Shown here: positions 6,814-13,395 of the stretch, piece after piece | Position numbering within the stretch: position 1 is the stretch's first letter | Layout: each line of letters begins with the position of its first letter | Source: an uncultured Rubrobacteraceae bacterium | GTDB taxonomy: Bacteria; Actinomycetota; Rubrobacteria; Rubrobacterales; Rubrobacteraceae | Assembly: GCA_902805985.1 (NCBI GenBank) | Contig: CADCUW010000349.1 | Span: 1 to 14,745, forward strand | Reading direction: 5' to 3' | DNA: 14,745 bases | Notes under the pieces: model-generated | Databases searched by the model: none | Seen by the model: only the letters and a program-made list of their open reading frames with translations | What the model was told of the DNA's origin: nothing | Position numbers and translations under genes: made by a program

Positions 6814-7125
6814 TGGCACAAGGGACGGGTGGTCCTGCTTGGCGACGCCGCCGCGACGCTACTCCCCAGCGTGGGGGCCGGGGCGGACGTCCTGAACGAC
6901 GAGCTCTCGCGGGCCGACGCGCGCCACGTTTCGGGTGCCCTCGCGCTCTACGAGAAGCGCCGGCGCAAGCCCGTCTCCGGCCTGCAGGGCGGCTCGCGCG
7001 CCATGTTTAGGGTGGCGACGACGCGGCGGACCGCCCTCGCCGCCGCGCGCGACGCGGCCTTCCGGGTGGCACCCGAAGGCATGCTGCTCGGGGGCATCGA
7101 GCGGTCGATGGAGTGTCCGATCTAG
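6814..7125 (+). pseudogene. FAD-dependent monooxygenase, C-terminal fragment
   Basis: From W at 6814 the frame reads WHKGRVVLLGDAAATLLPSV, the conserved GD motif that contacts the FAD ribityl chain in PHBH-type aromatic hydroxylases. It continues to ELSRADARHVSGALALYEKR and ends LLGGIERSMECPI at the stop at 7125. The His that usually follows GDAA is Ala. The segment normally reading roughly GASLAMEDAAVLADEL is shortened to GADVLNDEL, an internal loss. The Rossmann N-terminal half is absent, so there is no functional enzyme. It begins exactly where the integrase similarity ends. Confidence 0.8.
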
Positions 7126-7154
7126 GAAGGGATGCCCGCCCGCGCCATAGGGGT

Positions 7155-7225
7155 GAGAACTTCCGAGAACCCCCTCAGCGCGAAGTTCGCCGAATCATCC
7201 TTCTAGGACGTACGGTGAATAAGAG
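7155..7225 (+). repeat. Dispersed intergenic repeat, copy R4
   Basis: One of the best copies: GAACTTCCGAGAACCCCCTC, then GCGAAGTTCGCCGAATCATC, then CTTCTAGGACGTACGGTGAA. GAACTTC and GAAGTTC form inverted arms around the C-rich core. It lies 30 bases after the monooxygenase fragment and about 50 bases beyond the 3' end of the kinase pair, so it separates the decayed locus from the kinase locus. Confidence 0.8.
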
Positions 7226-7273
7226 ACGGTCAGACCTTCCTTCTCCGCTCCGCTCCGCATCTTTCCATCGGGT

Positions 7274-8863
7274 CTACGGGGGCGCGGCCGACGCCGGGGC
7301 GGAGGGGCTGGCGGAAGCCGACGCGGGGGCCGACGCAGACGTGGAAGATCTGCCGGTGCTCGTCGTCAGGAACACCGGGGTGCCCGCGTCCGCCGCGCTA
7401 CCCGCCTCCGGGTCCTGACTCACGATCACGCCCGCCGGGACAGTCTCGCTTGGCGCCTCCTCCACGCCCCCGAGGACGAAGCCCGCCCCTTCCAAGGCCC
7501 TCTCCGCCTCCGAGTACGACAGGCCGACAAGATCTGGTACCCCCTCGCCGCTTGCTTCTCCTTCGTCCGAATCGCCCGCGGATCGTGGGCCCCCGCCGAC
7601 CGCGAGCAAGATCCTCGAACCCTCCTCCGCCTCCCCGCCGCCTGGCACCGACTGCTCGAGCACCCTCCCGGCTTCATTCTCGAAACTTTGGCGAGACCGT
7701 GTCTTTGCCCCAAGGCCCGCCTCGGAGAGGCGCCCGCGCGCCTCTCCGAGGGGCAGGCCCTCCACGTCGGGGACCACGACCTCCGCGGGCCCCAGCAGGG
7801 CCCGCCTGACCCCCTCGAGTGCCCCGCGTGCCCCGCCGACGAGGTCGCCCGGGCCCTCAGCCACGCCGCCCCCGAATCGCCCTGCCCCGACTCCCCAGCC
7901 GGCCACGCCGAGCAGGGCGACGAGCGCCGCAAGCGCCGCGAGGACTGCCAGCACCCGGAGCGCTTCTCCTCGGCGCGGTCCTATGTCCGCGGCGCGCGAC
8001 GGGGGCCGCGGGGGGATCGGGACCGGCGCCTCGGCCGCGGGCTTCTCCGTGGCGGCCCGGCGGAGATCGTCTGCGAGCTCCGCGGCGCTCACGGGGCGCG
8101 CCGCCGGGTCCTTGGCCATAAGCCTGGCAACGAGGGCGTCCATCGCCTCGGGGACCGCGGGGTTCTTCTCCCCCAGGCGTGGCGGAGGCTCGCGGACGTG
8201 CTTTGCTCGCGCCTGCGCGGGATCGTCAGCCTCGAAGGGCGGCACGCCGGTGAGCATCTCGTAGAGGACCACCCCCAGGGAATAGAGGTCGCTTCTTGGG
8301 GTAGCTACCGAGCCCGTCGCCTGCTCGGGTGACATGTACTTGGCCGTGCCGAGGACGGCGCCGGGACTCGAGAGCGTGGTGGCGTCGGCCGCCCGGGCTA
8401 TGCCGAAGTCCGCCACCTTCGCGTCGCCCGCGGCCGTGAGGAGCACGTTCTGGGACTTCACGTCCCGGTGCACCACGCCGCTCTCGTGCGCCGCCCGCAG
8501 CGCCTCGGCGACCTGCGCCCCAATGCGGGCGGCCTCCCCGGGTTCCAGCGGCCCCTCGCGCGCGATGCGCTCCTTGAGTGTGCCGCCGGAGACGTGCTCC
8601 ATGGCGATGTAGTAGGCGCCGTCCTGCGAGCGGCGCTGGTCGTAGACCTGCACGACGTTCGGGTGGTTGAGGGTGGCGGCGCTCCTCGCCTCCCGTCGGA
8701 AGCGCTTGAGGAAGACCTCGTCCTTAGCCAACCGTTCCCTCAAGATCTTCAGAGCCACGTCTCGGCCGAGGACCTCGTCGCGCGCCAGGTGAACCTCGGC
8801 CATGCCCCCGCCCCCGAGGCGGCGGAGGACCTCGTAGCGGCCGTCGAAGAGGGGCTGACTCAT
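7274..8863 (-). CDS. PknB-type Ser/Thr protein kinase with two PASTA domains (529 aa)
   Basis: This is a membrane receptor kinase of the PASTA class, which senses cell-wall fragments such as muropeptides and phosphorylates division and wall-synthesis proteins in relatives. The kinase domain spans about 8-270: glycine loop LGGGGMAEV (16-24), K39 in VALKIL, E58, catalytic D134 in HRDVKSQN (Ser where Pro is usual), N139, D152 in DFG, and SPEQ. A Pro-rich juxtamembrane segment and one TM helix (about 301-322) follow. Two extracellular PASTA repeats come next (about 362-426 and 441-504), then a Ser/Ala/Pro tail. All catalytic residues are intact. SD support before the ATG at 8863 is weak. It lies 50 bases downstream of a paralogous kinase gene, probably in one transcript. 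Confidence 0.93.
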   Translation of the reverse strand: MSQPLFDGRYEVLRRLGGGGMAEVHLARDEVLGRDVALKILRERLAKDEVFLKRFRREARSAATLNHPNVVQVYDQRRSQDGAYYIAMEHVSGGTLKERIAREGPLEPGEAARIGAQVAEALRAAHESGVVHRDVKSQNVLLTAAGDAKVADFGIARAADATTLSSPGAVLGTAKYMSPEQATGSVATPRSDLYSLGVVLYEMLTGVPPFEADDPAQARAKHVREPPPRLGEKNPAVPEAMDALVARLMAKDPAARPVSAAELADDLRRAATEKPAAEAPVPIPPRPPSRAADIGPRRGEALRVLAVLAALAALVALLGVAGWGVGAGRFGGGVAEGPGDLVGGARGALEGVRRALLGPAEVVVPDVEGLPLGEARGRLSEAGLGAKTRSRQSFENEAGRVLEQSVPGGGEAEEGSRILLAVGGGPRSAGDSDEGEASGEGVPDLVGLSYSEAERALEGAGFVLGGVEEAPSETVPAGVIVSQDPEAGSAADAGTPVFLTTSTGRSSTSASAPASASASPSAPASAAPP

Positions 8864-8913
8864 CTGGGATTCTTACCCGTCGCGGCCCGCCGCGAAAAAG
8901 CGTCTACCGTCCC

Positions 8914-11028
8914 CTACTCGTCGTCCTCCGCTTCGTCTTCCTCGGCGTCTTCGGCTTCCTCTCCGGAGCCGGCGGAGGCCGAAGCGGGGGCGGGGGACGC
9001 TGACGAGGGCGAGGAAGGCGCCGCCGCCGGGGGGGCGCTGCCCGGAGAGGAAGGCTCCGGAGAGGGCGAAGGGGTCGGGGGCGCCGGCGCCGGCGAGGAG
9101 AGAGCGGGGGGCGGCGCGGGCTCCGGCGAGGGAGGCGGGGAAGACGGCGCGGGCGAAGACGGGGAGGGTGAGGCGGTCGGCGGTTCGGTCTCCGGTTGGG
9201 GTTCCCGGGCGGCGGACGCCTCGGGTGAGGCCGTTGCCGACGCGGAGGACGAAGGAGCCGCCCGCGGGTCAGAGCCAGCGTTGGAGTCAGTTCCGGCCGG
9301 CGGGGCCCCTTGCCCGCCGCTGACCACGAGGATCACCGGGGTTCCCGAAGCGACGGCCGTCCCTATGGGCGGATCCGTGCCTATGACCGTGCCCTCCGGC
9401 TCGAGGCTGGGCTCTTCCCTAGTGCCCGCCAGTTCGCACCCCGCTTCCTCGAGGAGCTCGGTCGCCGCGTCGGTGCCGAGGCCGGAGACGTCCGGCACGC
9501 CGATCCGGTCTTCCTCCCCCTGCTTCGGTGGGCCGGAGCTGACGGTGAGATCTACCTCGGTGCCGACCTCCGACTCCTTTCCCGCCGCGGGGTCTTGGGC
9601 GACGACCTCTCCCTCGGGCACCTCACCGCTCGGGGCCTCCCTGCGCTCGCCGAGCTCGAAGCCCGCCTCTTCGAGTTCGGCCCGCGCTTCCTCGGGGGTT
9701 AAGCCGAGGATCTTGGGAGTTTTGGCGGTACGCGGGCCGCTGCCGACCGCCAGGGCTATGCGGGAGCCCCTCTCGACTTCCCTGCCCGCGGGGATCGACT
9801 GCTCGAGCACCTCGCCCTCGTCTTCCCGGGGGCTGTGGCGGCGCTCCACGCTGATCCCCAAGCCCACCTCGCCGAGCCGCCCCCGCGCTTCCTCCTCGGT
9901 CATCCCCTCCACCTTGGGCACCTCCGCTCTGCCGATGCCCAGGGCCCGTTGGGCCTCCCCGAGGGAGCCCAACACCTGGCCATCGTGGCCCCGCAACTGG
10001 CCCAGCGCCGCCACGCCGAACACGGCAAGCAGCGCGACCACAACGGCCGCCAGGAGCCGCGCCCGCCGTCTTCTCCAGGGAGACCGGGGGGAAGCCCCGC
10101 TCACGCCCCCAGGACTCTCTGGGGCCGGCACCGGCGCGGCGAGACGCCGCGTCTCGGTCTCCGTCCCGACAGCCCGCGGGTCAGGGGCTGTCCCGAAGAC
10201 CGGGTGCAGGCCCTTGTCCGCCCGCCGGAGGTCTTCGACGAGCTCCGCCGAGCCCGGGTAGCGGTCCCCGGGCTTCTTCTGGAGCAGCCTCATGACCACG
10301 GCGTCCAGCGCCCGAGGCACCGCGGAGTTCACCTCCCGTGGGGCACGCGGAGGCTCGGTGACATGCTTCATGGCCACGCCGACCGCGCTGTCGGCGTCGA
10401 AGGGGACCTCGCCGGTGAGCATCTCGTAGAGCACCACCCCCAGCGAGTAGAGGTCGCTTTCGGGCCCGATGGGGTCGCCCATGGCCTGCTCTGGGGACAT
10501 GTACTTGGCTGTGCCAAGCACGAGGCTGCTGTTCGAGAGCGAGGTCGCGGAGGCCGCCCGAGCGATCCCGAAGTCCGCCATCTTCGCGTCCCCGCCGGCG
10601 GTGAGGAGCACATTCTGGGGCTTGACGTCGCGGTGCACTATGCCGCCCGCGTGGGCGACGCCTAGGGCGTCGGCGACCTGCGTTCCTATGCGGACCGCCT
10701 CGGCGGCTTCCAAGGGCCCGTCCTTTAGGACCCGGTCTTTGAGGGTGCCCCCAGGGACGTGCTCCATAGCGATGTAGTAGGCGCCGTCCTCGGTTCTTCC
10801 CCGGTCGTAGACGGAGACGATGTGGGGGTGGTTGAGGGAGGCAGCGGCCTTAGCCTCACGCTCGAAGCGCTCGACGAACTCCTCGCTCTCGGCGTACTGC
10901 TCCCTGAGGACCTTCAGCGCCACGCTGCGGTCGAGGACCTCGTCGCGGGCGAGTTAGACCTTTCCTATGCCCCCGCCGCCCAAAAGGCCCGAGAGGACGT
11001 AGCGGTTGTCTAGGACGGCGCGCTCCAT
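8914..11028 (-). pseudogene. Paralogous PASTA Ser/Thr kinase with a premature stop in the glycine loop
   Basis: With the ATG at 11028 (SD GGAGGGG upstream) the protein begins MERAVLDNRYVLSGLLGGGG and then meets TAA at 10954-10956, codon 25. The paralog has His there and relatives usually Tyr; TAC-to-TAA would explain it. The rest is open for 679 codons: K39, E58, D134 (HRDVKPQN), N139, D152 (DFG), SPEQ, TM about 324-345, three PASTA repeats (about 369-430, 437-499, 510-570), a long Pro/Ser-rich region and a very acidic C-terminus. Numbering of the catalytic residues matches the downstream kinase exactly, so the two are tandem duplicates. A GTG at 10923 could restart translation but would lack the glycine loop and shows no clear SD. 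It is either a recent pseudogene or a sequence error. Confidence 0.8.
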
Positions 11029-11177
11029 GCCAGGCCCCTCCGAAGCTCCCAGTCGGCCGCACTAGCGCTACCGGCCACGGAGATCTTATCGATGTCGTTA
11101 GCCGACTGTACCCCACCCCGGACGCACAAAACCGTGGACACGCTCACGCTCGCGGAACAATACCCGCGGGAGCTCCC

Positions 11178-11246
11178 CGACTTCCGAGAACCCCCTACGC
11201 CTGAAGTTCGGAGAACGAGCCTTCTACGAGGTTGGGTGAATAGGAT
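11178..11246 (+). repeat. Dispersed intergenic repeat, copy R5
   Basis: A full copy: CGACTTCCGAGAACCCCCTA, then CGCCTGAAGTTCGGAGAACG, then AGCCTTCTACGAGGTTGGGTGAATAGGA. It sits about 150 bases upstream of the start of the kinase pair and so, with R4, brackets that locus. It also lies upstream of the PRC-barrel gene on the other side. Confidence 0.8.
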
Positions 11247-11330
11247 GTCGGCGCGCGGGGTACCGGGGTGATGGAGTTGCATAGTGTGGCACCCGACGCG
11301 CCGGGGAATGGCATTCTTGCACAGCTTGCG

Positions 11331-11395
11331 GCCCCCGTTGGGGTTGGGGGCGCGGGATGCTCGCACGACCGGAGCCGGCCGTGCGAGCATCCCGC
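11331..11395 (+). promoter_or_regulatory. Two abutting hairpins covering the SD and start codon of the PRC-barrel gene
   Basis: Hairpin 1 pairs GCCCCC (11331-11336) with GGGGGC (11346-11351), which takes up the G-rich SD. Hairpin 2 begins at the next base. GCGGGATGCTCGCACG (11352-11367) pairs perfectly over 16 bp with 11380-11395, and its 12-base loop can form a further CCGG-CCGG stem. The ATG at 11357 lies inside its left arm. Both translation signals would be buried in the folded RNA, suggesting a thermometer, a ligand- or protein-controlled switch, or an attenuator. No T-tract follows, so it is not a typical terminator. Confidence 0.55.
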
Positions 11396-11647
11396 CCCGT
11401 GGACGCGGACTTCGGCTACCGGGCTGTCGGCGCGTTCGCCGGGTGGGAGCTGCGCGACCCCCCGAGCAGGCGCATGGGGCGCGTGAAGAGGGTTTTCGTG
11501 GACGGCGCGGGGCGGGCGGCTCACGTGGAGGTCTCCCTGGGGCCGTTCGGGACAAGGACCGTGCTGCTGCCGGTGGGAGGCGTGGCGGTGGACCGAGAGG
11601 GGCGCGTCCTGACCCTGGGGGAAAGCCGAAGGAGGCCGGGCGGCTAA
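11357..11647 (+). CDS. PRC-barrel-like protein (96 aa)
   Basis: Residues about 22-86 read as a PRC-barrel: VGAFAGWELRDPPSRRMGRV, VFVDGAGRAAHVEVSLGPFG, VLLPVGGVAVDREGRVLTL. PRC-barrels are small beta-barrels found in photosynthetic reaction centre H subunits, RimM and many stress-linked proteins; the partner here is unknown. Two starts are possible. The ATG at 11357 has a GGGGG element before it, but then the first 13 codons are made of hairpin sequence. The in-frame GTG at 11399, immediately after the hairpin, gives a protein beginning VDADFGYRAVG but lacks an SD. Its stop overlaps that of the convergent gene. Confidence 0.65.
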   Translation: MLARPEPAVRASRPVDADFGYRAVGAFAGWELRDPPSRRMGRVKRVFVDGAGRAAHVEVSLGPFGTRTVLLPVGGVAVDREGRVLTLGESRRRPGG

Positions 11648-11820
11648 AGACCGAGCTTCGGGGCGTCCGTCTCTGGGCCGCTCGAGCCCGCCGCGGCCTC
11701 GAGATCTTCCGGTCGCATCGCGCGGGCCTCGCGGCGCGCGTCAATGGCGGCTTGCAGCTCGTCTATCTCCCGGGCGCTAAACAGAGCGTTGATGCTGTAG
11801 AAGTCCCTGAGCCTCCCCAC
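11644..11820 (-). CDS. Short hypothetical protein (about 58 aa)
   Basis: The frame is open back to 12033, but only the last 60 residues look protein-like. They read GRLRDFYSINALFSAREID, then ELQAAIDARREARAMRPEDL, then a disordered tail. A GTG at 11820 with AAGGGTG just before it is a reasonable start. The segment is predicted to be helical and charged; no family is recognised. Its stop shares a CTAA overlap with the PRC-barrel stop, the same close convergent layout as at 1884-1887, which modestly supports its reality. It could equally be the tail of a decayed longer gene. Confidence 0.4.
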   Translation of the reverse strand: MGRLRDFYSINALFSAREIDELQAAIDARREARAMRPEDLEAAAGSSGPETDAPKLGL

Positions 11821-12267
11821 GCCACCCTTATCGCAGGCCGCCGCAGCCGAAGCCAGCGCGGGCACGCGCGGGTGTGTCGAGCGACACAAAGGACAGAAGG
11901 GCCCGCCCTGCTGTGTGATGGCCGGATACGATTCCCAACGGAACCAGCGGTGGGACGGGCCAAGCGATGTGTTGGGCGGAGACCGGGCCGTATGGGTGCA
12001 GGAGCCCGAATTGGAGGACTGATGGCCTCGCACCGTGGCCCCTTTGTACCCGTTCGCGCCGTCCCTACATCGCTCCCTGTTGCACGCTTCGGGCCATTTA
12101 TTTGATCAGCGGACTTCGTAGAACCCCCTCAGGCCGAAGTTCACCGCAACCGAGAAGAGCGAAGTCCGACAAATTGGGGTACATGAGCTTGGGTTACTCG
12201 CCGTCTGCGCAGCGGATCATCCACGAAATATAGACGCCGAATCCTCTATTGCTGCCCTACTGCTGCC
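11821..12267. other. Gene-poor region containing repeat R6
   Basis: Apart from repeat R6, nothing here is convincing. Long frames exist on both strands but have no family resemblance or supported starts. A short plus-strand frame from an ATG at 12183 to 12233 continues out of the repeat and is probably noise. Confidence 0.4.
12109..12170 (+). repeat. Dispersed intergenic repeat, copy R6 (right end diverged)
   Basis: The left half is typical (GCGGACTTCGTAGAACCCCC, then TCAGGCCGAAGTTC). The CCTTCTA segment of the other copies is not present. Instead CGGACTTCG (12110-12118) finds a perfect 9-bp inverted partner, CGAAGTCCG, at 12160-12168, so this copy can fold over its full length. Confidence 0.7.
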
Positions 12268-12306
12268 AAAGGCCCCCAGTATCGTCACCGGGGGCCTTTG
12301 CTTTTC
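12268..12306 (+). terminator. Rho-independent terminator, possibly bidirectional
   Basis: AAAGGCCCCC (12268-12277) and GGGGGCCTTT (12290-12299) form a perfect 10-bp stem with a 12-base loop. It is followed by GCTTTTCC on the plus strand. The trailing T-rich sequence favours plus-strand termination, though no clear gene lies upstream. On the minus strand it would lie about 30 bases past the tRNA and could end that transcript, with a weaker TTTGG trail. Confidence 0.65.
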
Positions 12307-12328
12307 CTGCGGTTTGCAGGTATTTCAT

Positions 12329-12405
<77 letters not shown>

Positions 12406-12417
12406 ATCGGAAAGGCT

Positions 12418-12446
12418 ATGATACCGCCGCGCCGGGTATCTCTCAA
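12418..12446 (-). promoter_or_regulatory. Promoter of tRNA-Arg
   Basis: On the minus strand TTGAGA (12441-12446) is separated by exactly 17 bases from TATCAT (12418-12423). The tRNA 5' end at 12405 follows 12 bases after the -10, so the leader would be only a few bases. This is a good housekeeping-sigma match at the expected distance. Confidence 0.6.
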
Positions 12447-12489
12447 GGCGGGCGGTCCGGCGAACGCCTCGGTGGCGCGGTTTTGCGGA

Positions 12490-12495
12490 TATACT
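12490..12495 (+). promoter_or_regulatory. Possible -10 box for the OmpR-type regulator
   Basis: TATACT is one base from the TATAAT consensus and would place transcription start near 12502, about 33 bases before the TTG start. No good -35 element lies 16-18 bases upstream, so this may be an activator-dependent promoter or chance. Confidence 0.3.
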
Positions 12496-12534
12496 TGCGG
12501 GGTTGGTTGTGGTCCGACGGTCGAAGGCGGGGTA

Positions 12535-13224
12535 TTGAGCGGGTCGGTTCTGCTGGTCATAGGGGATGACGAGGAGAGGCTGCATCTGAGGCGGGCCCTG
12601 TCGGGGGAGGGGTGGCGTGTCATCCCGGCCGGCTCGGGCAACCAGGCCCGCCAGATGGCGAGCCGCGAGGAGTTCGAGATCGCCGTCGTGGACAACCGCC
12701 TGCCGGACGAACGCGGCTTCCAGGTTATAAGCGCCGTCCAGAAACCGAACGTCTCCACGGTGGCGCTCCTTAGGGACGAGGACACGATGGACCGTATCGT
12801 CGGCATCGAGCTCGGCGCGGACTACTACATGCGCTCCCCGGTCAATCCGAGGGAGCTTGTGGCGCGGGTAAAGCAGATCTTCCGCAAGCGCGAGCGCGGT
12901 GGCGACGAGGACTCCGGCAGGCTCTTCGTCGGGGACCTCGAGATAGATCCCGATCAGGTGCTCGTTCGCAAGGGGGACCGCGAGATCGCCCTCTCACCCC
13001 GCGAGTTCAAGCTCCTACACACCCTCGCCCGTAGCCCGGGCCGCGTCTTTCCCCGTACCGCCCTGCTCCGCCAGGTCTGGGGCGAGGACGAGTTCATCGA
13101 CGAGCGCACCGTCAACGTCTACGTCCAGCGCCTGCGCAACAAGCTCGGCGACAACCCGAACGAGCCGAAGCTCATAGAGACGGTAAGGGGATTCGGGTAC
13201 CGCCTCGTCCGACCGAGCGGTTAG
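12535..13224 (+). CDS. OmpR/PhoB-type response regulator with a partly degenerate receiver
   Basis: The frame opens at 12418, but that start would overlap the tRNA promoter and adds 39 residues of non-receiver sequence. The TTG at 12535, preceded by GAAGGCGGGG, begins the receiver directly (SGSVLLVIGDDEERLHLRRA) and gives 229 residues. From that start, the acidic residues (D11, D12) and phospho-acceptor (D53 in VVDNRLP) are present. The usual switch Thr is Leu (VALLRDED) and the usual Lys in the TKP motif is Ser (YMRSPV). The winged-helix output domain is canonical (ALSPREFKLLHTLARSPGRV, then TVNVYVQRLRNKLG and ETVRGFGYRLV). No histidine kinase is adjacent. Signal transmission may therefore be non-standard while DNA binding is intact. 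Confidence 0.9.
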   Translation: MSGSVLLVIGDDEERLHLRRALSGEGWRVIPAGSGNQARQMASREEFEIAVVDNRLPDERGFQVISAVQKPNVSTVALLRDEDTMDRIVGIELGADYYMRSPVNPRELVARVKQIFRKRERGGDEDSGRLFVGDLEIDPDQVLVRKGDREIALSPREFKLLHTLARSPGRVFPRTALLRQVWGEDEFIDERTVNVYVQRLRNKLGDNPNEPKLIETVRGFGYRLVRPSG

Positions 13225-13244
13225 CGGATCGCTTCGCGATCCGC
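13224..13244. terminator. Hairpin at the 3' end of the OmpR-type regulator gene
   Basis: GCGGATCGC, loop TTC, GCGATCCGC: a perfect 9-bp stem starting on the last base of the stop codon. No T-tract follows, so it may be a transcript-end stabiliser or a weak or factor-dependent terminator. Confidence 0.4.
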
Positions 13245-13371
13245 GCCCTCAGCCTTAAGCTTCACGGTGGGGCCGGGACAGCGCGGGTACGCCACCGACC
13301 TTGCGCGGGTATACCTCTTCCAAGGGCACGTCCTGCGCTCCCAGAAGAGCTGATAGCTGATAGCTGACCGC
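13245..13371. repeat. Convergent intergenic region with a short tandem repeat
   Basis: Between two convergent genes there is no coding signal. A 7-bp unit, AGCTGAT, is tandemly repeated almost three times at 13348-13367. It is probably a simple slippage repeat. Confidence 0.45.
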
Positions 13372-13395
13372 CCGGCGCTCGTCTACGAGCGCCGG
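13372..13395 (-). terminator. Hairpin spanning the stop codon of the nucleotidyltransferase gene
   Basis: CCGGCGCTCG (13372-13381) and CGAGCGCCGG (13386-13395) form a perfect 10-bp stem with a 4-base loop. The TAG stop of the minus-strand gene (13383-13385) lies in the loop. The lack of a T-tract makes intrinsic termination uncertain. Confidence 0.4.

Noticed and set aside
8468..10261. Long plus-strand open frame of nearly 600 codons across the kinase pair
   Set aside because: It is antisense to two genes with intact kinase and PASTA motifs. Its low-complexity Ser/Pro/Gly composition is a high-GC shadow.
11341..11400. The 16-bp inverted repeat as an intrinsic terminator or IS end
   Set aside because: No T-tract follows it, no target duplication flanks it, and it overlaps the start codon. 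A leader structure fits better.
13348..13367. AGCTGAT tandem units as a regulatory iteron or origin
   Set aside because: There are fewer than three short units between convergent genes, with no AT-rich region or replication gene nearby. Simple slippage is sufficient.
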